Under the pieces are notes generated by a model. It worked only from the letters and a program-made list of their open reading frames with translations, did not search any database and was not told the origin of the DNA. A stretch of 64,000 nucleotides of DNA, taken from Methylococcus geothermalis (GTDB taxonomy: Bacteria > Pseudomonadota > Gammaproteobacteria > Methylococcales > Methylococcaceae). A program made the translations under genes and the position numbers. Below are positions 18,363 through 27,368 of the stretch, in pieces. Every line of letters starts with the position of its first letter. Position 1 is the stretch's first letter. Where the stretch lies: NCBI RefSeq assembly GCF_012769535.1, contig NZ_CP046565.1, forward strand, positions 1,254,501-1,318,500. Direction: 5' to 3'.

Positions 18363-18584
18363 TCAGTGTTGCAGAGCCGCGGGCCTCGCCGTCCCTTTGG
18401 TCTGACGCTGGAAGCGGGCCAAGGCCGCATTCAAAGTGCTGCACAGCCGCAGGAAGGCTTCGGGATGGATATGCAGGCTCGCATAGCCCACTTTCAGATG
18501 GAAGCATGCGCAGTCCTGGCAGTAGTCGACGCGGCAGAGGCCGTCGCCGGCCAGGTTCTGGACTCGGCAAGGGGTATTTTTCAT
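18363..18584 (-). CDS. Small Cys-containing protein, probably iron-regulated
   Basis: A 73-aa protein beginning MKNTPCRVQNLAGDGLCRVD, then YCQDCACFHLKVGYASLHIH. Five Cys in the first 29 residues (a CxxCxC cluster among them) suggest metal binding. The block FHLKVGYASLHIHPEAF recalls small uncharacterised proteins found near iron genes, but I cannot name a family. GAGGAA about 9 nt upstream supports the ATG at 18584. It follows the 78-aa gene by 47 nt, and both lie downstream of a Fur-like box, so iron-repressed co-expression is inferred. Confidence 0.75.
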   Translation of the reverse strand: MKNTPCRVQNLAGDGLCRVDYCQDCACFHLKVGYASLHIHPEAFLRLCSTLNAALARFQRQTKGTARPAALQH

Positions 18585-18631
18585 GGCGGTAGTTCCTCGT
18601 GAGGCTGGCAAAGGTCGGGGGCCGTATCCGT

Positions 18632-18868
18632 CTATCCCAACGATTCGACGAGGCGCCAGTAGGTTCGCATGTACAGATAGGTGCAGCGTTCCTGTGGCGG
18701 TTCGTCGAATTGCGGGTGGGAAAGAAGCCGGTCGAGGCAGTTTGCGATGTTGCCCGCGATCGAAGAAGAGGGCGTCCTCGCATATTGCATCAGCAAGGAA
18801 CGCAAGAGACCCACCAGGATGTCCGTGGAGATTTGGGGTTCGGCAGGCGTTGAAGGAAGGCGATTCAT
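18632..18868 (-). CDS. Small protein downstream of a Fur-type box, unknown function
   Basis: A 78-aa soluble protein starting MNRLPSTPAEPQISTDILVG, with a helical middle (LLRSLLMQYARTPSSSIAGN, IANCLDRLLSHPQF) and a C-terminal YLYMRTYWRLVESLG. An excellent GAGGAG ribosome-binding site precedes the ATG. No domain is recognised. It is the first gene after the Fur-type operator at 18941-18959 (72 nt upstream) and probably forms an operon with the Cys-containing protein. The pair may serve in iron acquisition or iron-starvation adaptation; that is inference from the operator only. Confidence 0.7.
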   Translation of the reverse strand: MNRLPSTPAEPQISTDILVGLLRSLLMQYARTPSSSIAGNIANCLDRLLSHPQFDEPPQERCTYLYMRTYWRLVESLG

Positions 18869-18940
18869 GGTGGCTCCTCAAGGTGGGTTGGAACGCATGT
18901 TTTCGGGGGCGCGGCGGCTAATTCGGCGCCCTTGGAATTA

Positions 18941-18959
18941 ATGATAACGATTCTCATTT
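18941..18959. promoter_or_regulatory. Fur-type iron box
   Basis: The minus strand reads AATGAGAATCGTTATCATT, very close to classic Fur boxes built from (G/A)ATAAT-like hexamers in inverted array. The local sequence is AT-rich within GC-rich DNA. It precedes the 78-aa gene on the minus strand. Confidence 0.75.
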
Positions 18960-19223
18960 GTATGTCAACCGTGATCCGGTTTGAGTTTCCGAAGCGCTCC
19001 TCTGGCGGCTGATCGCTCCGGGCCGCAGCTTCTCGCGGGAACGGGGGGAGGCTGCCCGATGTTTGCTCTGGCCATACATTTCCAATATTATCGAAATGTC
19101 GAAATATGAAGGCCCATGGGGAGAGCCCAGTGGGCCGATATGCGGAGCCGGGCTCGGTCGCTCATCCATGGGCGGCGCTTTCCGGCAGTTCAATTAGCCT
19201 CTCATGAATGCCAGGTGGGTCGT
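18960..19223. other. Non-coding stretch between the Fur box and the ArsI-like gene
   Basis: No coding frame is credible. At 19083-19110 an AT-rich patch with ATATT/AATAT ends and two TCGAAAT half-sites resembles an operator, possibly for an ArsR-type repressor of the downstream gene, but the symmetry is poor. Confidence 0.3.
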
Positions 19224-19679
19224 ATGAAACGTTTGCATGTCCACATTTCGGTTGCCGATATCGAATCGAATATCGGTTTCTACAGCGCCGTTTTCGGCTC
19301 CGAGCCGACGGTGCGGAAGCCCGATTACGCCAAATGGATGTTGGACGATCCGAGGGTCAACTTCGCCATCTCCAGCCGCAGCGGCAAGAGTGGGCTGGAC
19401 CATCTCGGCATCCAGGCCGAAGACGATGCCGAGCTGGCCGAGCTGAAACAGCGTCTCGACCGCGCCGATACCCCGGTCGCCGAACAGAAGGGCACCGGCT
19501 GCTGCTACGCGGTATCGGACAAATACTGGGTGCTCGATCCACAGGGCATACCTTGGGAATCCTTCCATTCGCTGGCCGAGATTCCGGTGTTCGGCGAAGC
19601 GCCGAAGGCCGAAGCGGGCGCCCAGTCGGCTTGCTGCGCTCCGGAAGTGAGCGCGAAGCCGTCCAAGTGTTGCGGGTGA
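19224..19679 (+). CDS. ArsI/CadI-type glyoxalase-fold metalloenzyme
   Basis: A 151-aa vicinal-oxygen-chelate protein. It opens MKRLHVHISVADIESNIGFY, continues VFGSEPTVRKPDYAKWMLDD and has GLDHLGIQAE, the paired Cys in KGTGCCYAVSDKYWVLDPQG and the acidic ligand in PWESFHSL. These match ArsI C-As lyases and CadI-like proteins that bind or process organoarsenicals or cadmium. The tail ends in Cys pairs (SACCAPE, KCCG), as in this family. The ATG at 19224 is the natural start. No arsR, arsB or arsC neighbour is present; the gene is isolated beside an IS cluster. Confidence 0.85.
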   Translation: MKRLHVHISVADIESNIGFYSAVFGSEPTVRKPDYAKWMLDDPRVNFAISSRSGKSGLDHLGIQAEDDAELAELKQRLDRADTPVAEQKGTGCCYAVSDKYWVLDPQGIPWESFHSLAEIPVFGEAPKAEAGAQSACCAPEVSAKPSKCCG

Positions 19680-19738
19680 CATCATCAAACTGTGAGCTAA
19701 TGTCAAATCTGGTGTACGGGCCATTAGCACAAGGCTGA

Positions 19739-21027
19739 TCAGGCGGCCAATACCTGCTGTTCCGGTGGGTCGTCGGTCACCGGGATCCCATCTTCAAACA
19801 CCACGCCGGAAAGTCAAGTCCGGGATGCGTTCGGCGCCGCGAATGCGCCGCCAGGATTTCGCCGCCTCCTCCATCAGCTTGAACGCCAGCCCGAGGAACG
19901 TTGACCGCGACAGGCAGTTCTTGGCGCGTGTGGTACGGTGGCGGACCGTCGCGAACGTGGACTCGATCGGGTGGGTGGTCCGTAGCTGCTGCCAGTGCTC
20001 CGCCGGCAAGTCATGGAAGGCCAGCAGGGCCGCCCTTCGGCAGGCTCAGGGGCCGCCCGGTCCTTGGTCAATTTCTCGGTGGCCTTCGGGTACGTTGCTT
20101 GATAGCTCTGCACGCAGCGGTCAAACGCCTGCTCCGCCTCGCGCCGCGTGGGCGCCATCCAGATCGCCTGGAGCGCGGCCTTGGCTTGGCTCTGTAAGGC
20201 TTTCGGCAGGCTGCTCAGGACATTGCCCATCTTGTGAAACCCACACCGCTGATGGCGGGTCTCGGCGTAGACCTCGTCCATTGCGGCCCAGAAGCCCAGC
20301 GCCCCGTCGCCGATCGCCAGGCGTGGCCCCTCGGTCAGACCGCGGGTCTTGAGGTCCCGCAGCACGTCGAGCCAGGACGCTTTCGCTTCACGGAAGCCAT
20401 CCGCCAAGGCAACGAGTTCCTTCCTGCCGTCGCACCGTACGCCGATGATCACCAGCAGACACAGCCGCGGGTCGTCCTCTTCACGGACGCCGGTGTGGAC
20501 CCCATCGGCCCACCAGTACACGTAGCGCTGTTCGGACAGATCCCGCCGTGCCCACGCCTGATACTCCCGAGCCCAATCGGCCTTCAAGCGACTCACCACA
20601 TTCGCTGATAGGCCCTTGGCCTGGTCACCGACCAGCACCGTTAGGGCCTCCTGCAGATCCCCGGTCGAGATCCCTTTCAGATACAGCCACGGCAAGGCCG
20701 CGCAGATACGACCGGAACGGCGCACATACGGCGGCACCAAGGCCGAGTTGAACTTCACCCCGCTCCCCGAACGGTCCCGGACCTTCGGCACCCGCACCGA
20801 CACCGGCCCGACCGCCGTCAGCACCTCGCGTTCCGGCAAATCACCGTTGCGGACAATGGCCCGCTGACCGCCCCATGTGCGCACGTTCCCGTACCGGCTC
20901 AACAACTCCCCCAACTCCGTCTCGATGGCCTTCTGGATCAACTCGCGGGCACCCTTCGGATCAAATCCTCCAGACCCAGCCCCAGCTCCGTTGCCTTTTT
21001 CTCCTCGTCCTGCGTAACCTTGCTCAT
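19739..21027 (-). pseudogene. IS256-family (mutator type) transposase, frameshifted
   Basis: Reads MSKVTQDEEKKATELGLGLE at 21027, then in another frame ELGELLSRYGNVRTWGGQRA, GNVLSSLPKALQSQAKAALQ and TEKLTKDRAA, then in a third frame PAEHWQQLRTTHPIESTFAT and TRAKNCLSRSTFLGLAFKLM. The block HPIESTFATVRHRT and the DGVHTGVREED catalytic region are IS256 hallmarks. At least three frame changes are visible: a single-base loss near 20955, a 23-bp insertion at 20027-20058 and a loss near 19800. The gene is dead. Confidence 0.85.
20027..20058. repeat. Small 23-bp insertion in the transposase gene
   Basis: GGGCCGCCC (20027-20035), a 14-nt core TTCGGCAGGCTCAG, then GGGCCGCCC again (20050-20058). Removing 23 bp restores the transposase frame across LTKDRAALLAFHDLPAEHW. 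The repeat boundary is ambiguous; the inserted unit could be CCCTTCGGCAGGCTCAGGG with a 4-bp target duplication. Confidence 0.7.
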
Positions 21028-21091
21028 GGCGTACTCACCTCAATGCTGCTTTTCAGTCTCGACAACCGAATTGTCAGCAGGGTACGCCACC

Positions 21092-22175
21092 CGTTCAAGC
21101 CATCACCCCCCTGGCTCATACACCAGTTCCGACTATAACTCGGTCTCCGACATTAATGGCGTTTCGGCCAAGCGGATGATCGAAGGTCTGATTGGCGGGC
21201 GATCCCCGGAGGAACTGGCCACCCTTGGGTTGGGCAGTCTCAAGGGCAAGCGCGACATCCTGGCCGATTCTCTCGATGGCGATCTGTCGCCCAGGCACCG
21301 TTTGTTGCTCGCGTCCCTGCGCGATCATGTGCGCTATCTCGAGGCCGAACTGGCGAAACTGGATGCCTATCTGCTGGCCGCGATGGAACCTTATGCGTGG
21401 GCGCATCGGTTGCTGCAAAGAAGGAGCACAAGGAAGTCGAGCGAAGCGAGCGAGTGCGACGCCCCCCGCGAAGCCGTAGGCCCGGATGTTTTGTCGGAAT
21501 CCGCGGCTTCATCGCGGGTGGAGACAAAACATAAGGGACCCGACACGGCGTCGAGTCATTGTGGAAGCCTTGGCGGAGTGCGTCGCGGAGAGACGGACGG
21601 AGTCGAGGCTGACGCAGGACGGCGCGGGCCGCCGAAGGCAAAGACGTCGCCAATTTTTTGCTCCCGAGGGTGACTGGGATGTCCCGTCGGGTTTCGCAAA
21701 AAATGGCGACGCTCCCGCGATCCCTGGCATCGACGATATGGCTGCCGCCATGATCCTGATCGAGATCGGGGACGATCTGTCCCGCTTCGGCAGCGCTGAC
21801 CGTTTGGCCTCCTGGGCCGCCTTGTGTCCTGGCAACAACGAGTCCGCCGGCAAGCGCAAGAGCGGCAAGACACGCAAGGGCAATACCATCGTCCGTTACC
21901 TGCTTTGCGAAGCGGCCAATGCCGCTCGACGCACCAAGAGCGTCTTTGCGTCCAAATACAACGGCCTCGTCATCCGACGCGGCCACAAGAAGGCCATCGT
22001 TGCCCTCGCTCACAAACTGATTCGCACCATCTTCTTCGTCCTGAACCGCCGCCTGCCATATCGTGACTCGGGGTTCGATTACGAGGCGGCCAGCGTTGCC
22101 AAAAATGCACCTCGCTGGATCAAGGCGCTGAAGAAATTCGGCCTCTGGCACCACAACGCTCCCGCAGCGGCTTGA
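21092..22175 (+). pseudogene. IS110/IS1111-family transposase remnant, split and lacking its N-terminus
   Basis: The C-terminal two-thirds of an IS110-type transposase. The first piece (GVSAKRMIEGLIGGRSPEEL to YAWAHRLLQ) is in one frame; after a 300-bp insert the second piece resumes at PGIDDMAAAMILIEIGDDLS, then WAALCPGNNESAGKRKSGKT and RKGNTIVRYLLCEAANAARR, the conserved Transposase_20 domain. The N-terminal DEDD catalytic domain is absent, replaced by the IS256 junction at about 21091. Such elements carry a bridge RNA in a non-coding end, but none can be assigned here. Confidence 0.85.
21419..21718. repeat. Structured ~300-bp non-coding insert inside the IS110 remnant
   Basis: It interrupts the transposase exactly between HRLLQ and the expected TIPGIDD. 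It holds two strong hairpins: ATGTTTTGTC (21486-21495) pairing with 21533-21542 around an inner stem CCGCG/CGCGG, and GTCGCCAATTTTTTGC (21646-21661) pairing with 21696-21710 around smaller stems. No coherent protein is encoded. It may be a MITE or a mobile structured-RNA element. Confidence 0.55.
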
Positions 22176-22308
22176 CCTGCCACGGCCATCGCCTTCTCCA
22201 TTCCGCTTCGCCGGAAGAGCTTCGCTCGCCTCATCCATCAGGGGCTTTCACGGTAACGCATTGATGTAATTGTACAATGACGCATCCGACTCCTTCACCC
22301 AGCCGACC

Positions 22309-23453
22309 ATGCCGCACTTCGAAGTCAAGCAAACCGCCAAGCTCAACCTGACCTCCTACTCGGGCCTGGCGCTGATCGGGCAGTGCTGCCAGGCGGCGCA
22401 GGTGGAGGCGGTGATCGACCCGAGGCTGCCGGTGTCGCAGGGCATGCGGAGCTCGGACCTGGTCAAGTCGATGGTGGGGCTGCTGAGCCTGGGCAAGAGC
22501 GACTTCGAGGCGATCGAGCCGTTTCGCGGCCGGCGACCGCTTCTTCAAGGAAGCGCTCGGGCTCGCCAAGGTGCCCGGCAGCGTGTGGATGCGCCAACGG
22601 CTCGATGCCCGAGCGGCCGAGCTGCGCGAGCTGACCGACGAGCTCTCCCTGCGCCTGCTCGAGCGCACCGAGGCGCCGACCCGCGCCTGCGCCGGGTGTG
22701 CGCCGCCGATGCGAAGCTGTTGTGGCGGGCCGACAGCGGCTTCGACAGCGCCCGGCTGCTGTTCGCGTTGGCCGACGAGCGTGATCGCTGGGCAGCGCTG
22801 GGGCGTTCGTTCGACTACCTCACCAAGTGGAATCCGCGCCGCCAGAACAAGGCCGCGTGGGTGAATCGGGTCGAGGCCGCCGGTGCGTTCAAAGAAGTGC
22901 GCGCGGGCAAGGGGGTGGACTGCTGGACCTGCAGATCGAACGCGCCTGGAAGAAGGCCAAGCGCACGCTGCGCCTGGTGGTGCGGGTGACCGAGCGCACG
23001 ATCGACAAGAAGGGGCAGCACTTGCTGATCCCCGAGATCGAGCTCGAAGGCTGGTGGACCAGCCTGGCCGAGCCGATGAGCGAAGTGATCGAGCTCTACA
23101 AGCAGCACGGCACCCACGAGCAGTTCCACTCCGAGATCAAGACCGACCTGGACCTCGAGCGCCTGCCTTCGGGCAAGTTCGACACCAACGACGCGGTCGT
23201 GCATCTGGCTGCGTTCGCCTACAACGGCCTGCGCCTGATCGGCCAACTCGGGCTGACCGGCGACATCTCGCCGATCCGCCACCCGGCCAAGCGCCGGCGC
23301 ATCAAGACGGTGCTGCAGGAGGTGATGTACCGCGCGGCGAAGTTTGTCGAACACGCTCGCCGCTTGGTGCTGGACTTCGGGCGCGGCGTCGCCGCGCATG
23401 TGAAGGTGTTTGCCGCGGTGCAGGCGCGACTGTGCGCGGTGGCTTCGCCGTGA
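22309..23453 (+). pseudogene. IS1380-family transposase, frameshifted with internal loss
   Basis: Starts MPHFEVKQTAKLNLTSYSGL and continues in several frames: RFFKEALGLAKVPGSVWMRQ, then KLLWRADSGFDSARLLFALA, then LPEIELEGWWTSLAEPMSE-like and HSEIKTDLDLERLPSGKFDT through to the C-terminus. The DSGFD and HSEIKTDLDLER motifs are those of IS1380 transposases. The span is about 380 codons against 440-480 expected. It lacks the central catalytic-Asp block and shows about four frame changes, so it is inactive. Confidence 0.85.
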
Positions 23454-23695
23454 TGCAAATCCGGCGGCCGAATTCTCCGAATCGAGGCCATTTCGCTGCG
23501 GCGAAAGGCCGACGGTCGCGCGGGAGCAGGAACATGACGTAGCGCACCCGCCGCAAGCCCGGCTCGCCGTGGCTCCGGGCCGTGAAAGGACGGCGCTCGG
23601 GGCTGCGGTGAGCTGAGATTGGGAGTCAGGCAGCAGAAAAATCATGCGCTGGGGCTCGCGGAGCGGGTACGCGCTGAAGACAACACGGATTCAGG
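23454..23695. other. IS remnant spacer before duplication copy 2
   Basis: No gene is visible. It is probably the right end of the IS1380-type element plus flank. ACGGATTCAGG at 23685-23695 abuts the duplication and occurs inverted at 8740-8750, 20 bp before copy 1. Confidence 0.4.
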
Positions 23696-25803
23696 TATAA
23701 CAAATCCACTTGTATCAACGGAGGCAACTCTCATTTTTCGGCGCCTGTCCGGCGCAGATGGCGATTGGCGTCATGGCGAATCACACATCGTTGGCGATGC
23801 CAATGCTCCACCGGTTGTGTTGCTCGATCACCGGCATCAGGTCCACCGTGGCCATGCGGCCCTGATCGACTACCACCCTTCCGTTGACGACCGTGTAACG
23901 GGCCTTCTGCGGGGCGCAGAACACCACCGCGGCGACCGGATCGTGGAGGGCGCCGGCGAAATCCACGGTATGCAGGTCCAGGCTGAAGAAGTCCGCGCAC
24001 ATGCCTTCGGCGATCGCCCCGATGTCGCCGCGCCCCAACACCCTGGCGCCGCCCAGCGTCGCCAGTTCCAGCGTTTCCCGCGCCGTCATCCATTCGTTCG
24101 AGCGTTTCGGGTGCGAGGGCGAGAGGTGCATGTATTTCGCCGGACCTTCCGGCGGCCGCAGGCCCATCTTCAGGCGGGCCAGCAGAAAGGCGGCGCGGAC
24201 TTCCTGCATCATGTTCGAGCTGTCGTTGCTGGCCGATCCGTCCACGCCCAGCCCGACGTTGACGCCGGCCTCCATGTACTGCTTGATCGGCGCGATGCCG
24301 GAAGCCAGCCGCATGTTGGAGGAAGGACAGTGCGCAGCGCCGCAGCCGCAGCGGGCGAAGTGGCGGATCTCGTCGTCGTCGACATGGATCGCATGGGCGA
24401 ACCAGACGTCCTCGCCCAGCCAGTCCACGGTTTCCATCCATTCGACCGGACGCATGCCGAATCGGCTCAGGGTATAGCGTTCCTCGTCGAGGGTCTCGCA
24501 CAGATGGGTGTGCAGGCCGACCTTGTAGTGGCGGGCCAGCGCGGCGGATTCCTTGAGCAGCTCCGGCGTCACGGTGAATGGCGCGCAGGGGGCGATCACG
24601 ATTCGGGTCATGGCGCCGTGGGAGGCGTCGTGATAGGTCTCGATGACGCGCTGGGTGTCCTTGAGGATGAAGTCTTCGTCCTCGACGCAGTCGTCCGGCG
24701 GCAGGCCGCCTCTGGATTCGCCCAGCGACATGGAGCCGCGGCTGCAATGGAAGCGGATGCCGATTTCCCGAGCCGCGTCGATCAGGCAATCGGCGCTGTT
24801 ACCATTCTTGAAAAGGTAGGTGTGGTCGAACACCGTGGTGCAGCCGCTCAGCGCCAGTTCGGCCAGTCCCACCAGCGCGCTCAGCCGTGAAGCCTCGGGC
24901 GTGATTCGGGCCCAGATCCGGTACTGCGCCTGCAGCCAGGGAAACAGGTTGTTGTTCTGGGCGGCGGGGAGGCAGCGCGTGAGGGTCTGGTTGAGATGAT
25001 GGTGGCAATTGACGAAACCCGGCAGCACGATCTGGCCGGACAGGTCGATGACCGTGTCGGCCGCCTGCGGCAGCTCGCCGACCGGCCCGACCTTCTTGAT
25101 GATGCCGTCCTCGGCATAGATGCCGGCGTTTTTCAGCTCCCGCCGTTCGGTGTCCATCGTGACCAGGATTTCTGCGTTGGTGGCGAGCAGTGTTTTCATG
25201 GCGTGAGCCCGGTGTTCCCAGATTTGCGGTGTTGTCCACCGATGACTTCGAGCGGTACGCCGTGCCGGCGGCTACTGAAGCTTATGGGCTCCCTTGAATC
25301 GGGTCAATCGGCGCCGCTTCCGTTCCGGGCATACGTCTTGCCTGGAACAGGCGTAAACTTTTTGTCGCATTACCATCCCAGGGATATATCCGCTATGGCC
25401 AGTTTTTCCCCGCAACATTTGTTGAAACGCCTCGTCCTGCTGGCGGTGCTGTGCGCCTCCGGCCTTGCCGGGGCCGACGACCGCGACAAGGCGAACGATC
25501 TCCTGCGCGACGCCACCATCACCTTCAACGAATTCGTCGCCGACCCCAACATGGGCTGGTTCCGCGACAACGTGAAGGATGCGAGGGCTCTGGTGATCGC
25601 ACCCCAGGTGCTCAAGCTGGGTTTCATTTTCGGCGGTTCCGGCGGCAATGCCGTGGTGCTGGTCAAGGACAAGCAGACCGGCGAATGGGGGTACCCGGCG
25701 TTCTATACGGCCGGTGCCGTGACCGCGGGTCTGCAGATCGGCGGCGAGCTGACCGACGTCATCATGATGGTGATGACGGAAGGTGGCATGAATGCGCTGC
25801 TCA
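23696..25803. repeat. Segmental duplication, copy 2 (2108 bp)
   Basis: Near-identical to 8770-10877. This copy continues seamlessly into the complete SYLF gene, so it keeps the original 3' context and is probably the donor or ancestral locus. Its 5' side abuts IS1380 debris. Confidence 0.97.
23781..25199 (-). CDS. 8-oxoguanine deaminase / amidohydrolase (copy 2)
   Basis: A 472-aa enzyme with the same metal-binding motifs as copy 1 (CHHHLNQ, HTHLCE, AHAIHVDDDE). The two visible differences are I for V in RIVIAPCAPF and Q for K in APIKQYMEAG, neither at a catalytic residue. Both copies appear functional, which would give a double gene dose. It is divergent from the SYLF gene, with 195 bp between starts that could hold both promoters. 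Confidence 0.85.
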   Translation of the reverse strand: MKTLLATNAEILVTMDTERRELKNAGIYAEDGIIKKVGPVGELPQAADTVIDLSGQIVLPGFVNCHHHLNQTLTRCLPAAQNNNLFPWLQAQYRIWARITPEASRLSALVGLAELALSGCTTVFDHTYLFKNGNSADCLIDAAREIGIRFHCSRGSMSLGESRGGLPPDDCVEDEDFILKDTQRVIETYHDASHGAMTRIVIAPCAPFTVTPELLKESAALARHYKVGLHTHLCETLDEERYTLSRFGMRPVEWMETVDWLGEDVWFAHAIHVDDDEIRHFARCGCGAAHCPSSNMRLASGIAPIKQYMEAGVNVGLGVDGSASNDSSNMMQEVRAAFLLARLKMGLRPPEGPAKYMHLSPSHPKRSNEWMTARETLELATLGGARVLGRGDIGAIAEGMCADFFSLDLHTVDFAGALHDPVAAVVFCAPQKARYTVVNGRVVVDQGRMATVDLMPVIEQHNRWSIGIANDV

Positions 25804-26084
25804 GCTCCAAGTTCCAGCTCGGGGTGGATGCCAGCATCGCCGCCGGACCGGTGGGTACGGGCAGCCAGGTGGCGACCGTGGACATCCTGCAGTTCAGCCG
25901 GGCCAAGGGGATTTACGGCGGGCTGACCCTGGAAGGCGCGGTCATCACACCGCGGGACGGTCTCAATTCCGCCTTTTACGGCCGGATCGTGGACCCGGTG
26001 GATATCCTGATCCGCCATACTGTCACGAACCCTTTGGCGGACCGGCTGAGAATGGCGGTCGCCAAGGCGACTTCCGCCAAATGA
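25395..26084 (+). CDS. SYLF/Ysc84-domain lipid-binding protein, secreted
   Basis: A 229-aa protein. Residues 1-27 form a signal peptide (KRLVLLAVLCASGLAGA), followed by a SYLF domain: ALVIAPQVLKLGFIFGGSGG, WGYPAFYTAGAVTAGLQIGG, ELTDVIMMVMTEGGMNALLS and GVDASIAAGPVGTGS. The bacterial family binds phosphoinositide-like or other lipids; here it would be periplasmic or outer-membrane associated. It ends 36 nt before the reductase gene, suggesting co-transcription. The 10.5-kb locus carries a truncated copy. Confidence 0.88.
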   Translation: MASFSPQHLLKRLVLLAVLCASGLAGADDRDKANDLLRDATITFNEFVADPNMGWFRDNVKDARALVIAPQVLKLGFIFGGSGGNAVVLVKDKQTGEWGYPAFYTAGAVTAGLQIGGELTDVIMMVMTEGGMNALLSSKFQLGVDASIAAGPVGTGSQVATVDILQFSRAKGIYGGLTLEGAVITPRDGLNSAFYGRIVDPVDILIRHTVTNPLADRLRMAVAKATSAK

Positions 26085-26120
26085 TCCTCGACTCGTTTAT
26101 CTCGACAGGAGCTGTCCGTC

Positions 26121-27239
26121 ATGACGAACCCCTTGTTCCAGCCCTTCCGGCTCGGTCCCTACACCCTCAAGAACCGCATAGTGATGGCGCCCCTGACCCG
26201 CTCTCGCGCCGGACAGCCGGGCAATGTGCCCACGGTGTTGAACGCGGAGTACTACCGGCAACGCGCCGGAGCCGGTTTGATCATTTCCGAGGCCACCCAG
26301 GTTTCCCGCCAAGGCCAGGGTTATGCCTGGACGCCGGGCATCCATTCCGCGGAACAGGTGGAAGGTTGGCGTCTGGTGAGCGATGCCGTGCACGGGGCCG
26401 GCGGCCTGATGTTCATGCAGCTCTGGCATGTCGGCCGGGTTTCCCATCCCGCCTTGCAGCCGGACGGTGCGCTGCCGGTCGCTCCGTCCGCGATCGCGCC
26501 GAGCGGCATGGCCTTCATCGCCAATGCCGAAGGAAAGGGCGAGCTGGTGCCCTTCGTCACCCCGCGAGCCCTGGAGCTCGACGAGATGCCCGGCATCGTC
26601 GGCCAATACCGTGATGGCGCCCGCAATGCCCTGGCAGCCGGCATGGACGGCGTCGAAGTGCATGCCGCCAACGGCTATCTGCTCGACCAGTTCCTCAATT
26701 CGTCAACCAACCGGCGCGAGGACGCCTACGGCGGCTCCCCGCAAAACCGGGCGCGTCTGTTGATGGAGGTTCTGGAGGCGGTGTGCGGAGTCTGGGGTTC
26801 CGACAGGGTAGGCGTGCGGCTGTCGCCCCTGGGCACCTTCAACGACATGGGGGATGCGGACCCCGAAGCGACATTCGGCTACGTGGCCGAACGTCTGAAC
26901 GACTTCAAACTCGCCTACCTGCATGTCGTCGAGCCCTCCGTGGCCGGAAACGCACCGGTCGCGAGTCCCGACCCGCGGAACGAAGCCATCATGGCGATGA
27001 TCAGGGGAACGTTCCGCGGCCCGCTGATCGTCTGTGGCGGCTACGACCAAGCCAAAGCCATCGCCTGTCTCGAAGCCGGCCGCGCCGACCTCGTCGCCTT
27101 CGGACGACTGTTCATCGCCAACCCCGATCTGCCCGAGCGTTTCAGGCGGGGCGCTCCTTTGAACACATGGAACGAGGCAACCTTTTACGGCGGTGGCGCC
27201 GAGGGCTACACCGATTATCCCGCCTTGGATGCGCCGTGA
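26121..27239 (+). CDS. Old Yellow Enzyme family alkene reductase (NemA-like)
   Basis: A 372-aa FMN barrel that reduces activated C=C bonds (N-ethylmaleimide, enones, nitroesters) with NAD(P)H. Visible blocks are LGPYTLKNRIVMAPLTRSRA at the N-terminus, TQVSRQGQGYAWTPGIHSAE, MQLWHVGRVSHP, the catalytic-region HAANGYLLDQFLNSSTNRRE and DAYGGS, and the FMN phosphate site FGRLFIANPDLPERF. The ATG has AGGAG about 8 nt upstream. Its physiological substrate is unknown; detoxification is common for this family. Confidence 0.93.
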   Translation: MTNPLFQPFRLGPYTLKNRIVMAPLTRSRAGQPGNVPTVLNAEYYRQRAGAGLIISEATQVSRQGQGYAWTPGIHSAEQVEGWRLVSDAVHGAGGLMFMQLWHVGRVSHPALQPDGALPVAPSAIAPSGMAFIANAEGKGELVPFVTPRALELDEMPGIVGQYRDGARNALAAGMDGVEVHAANGYLLDQFLNSSTNRREDAYGGSPQNRARLLMEVLEAVCGVWGSDRVGVRLSPLGTFNDMGDADPEATFGYVAERLNDFKLAYLHVVEPSVAGNAPVASPDPRNEAIMAMIRGTFRGPLIVCGGYDQAKAIACLEAGRADLVAFGRLFIANPDLPERFRRGAPLNTWNEATFYGGGAEGYTDYPALDAP

Positions 27240-27368
27240 TCCCCGCAGCGGTGGGCGGGAAACGCTAAGAGCGCAGGCTCGACACGATCGGGGCCGGTAC
27301 AAACCTCTGGTCATCATTTTAATGATCGCGCGATCGACACTTACAGAATCAACATCCAACTTCCGTCT

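Larger units (their letters stand above)
19711..21091 (-). mobile_element. Decayed IS256-family insertion sequence
   Basis: The element spans the broken transposase gene and ends in weakly similar termini: TGGTGTAC near 19710 and TGGCGTAC (reverse strand) near 21091. Exact ends are uncertain. Its right end abuts a truncated IS110-type gene, so this element probably inserted into or replaced the front of that one. Confidence 0.6.

Noticed and set aside
21454-21718. Group II intron starting GTGCG
   Set aside because: A GTGCG start alone is weak; no domain V sequence or intron-encoded reverse transcriptase is visible.
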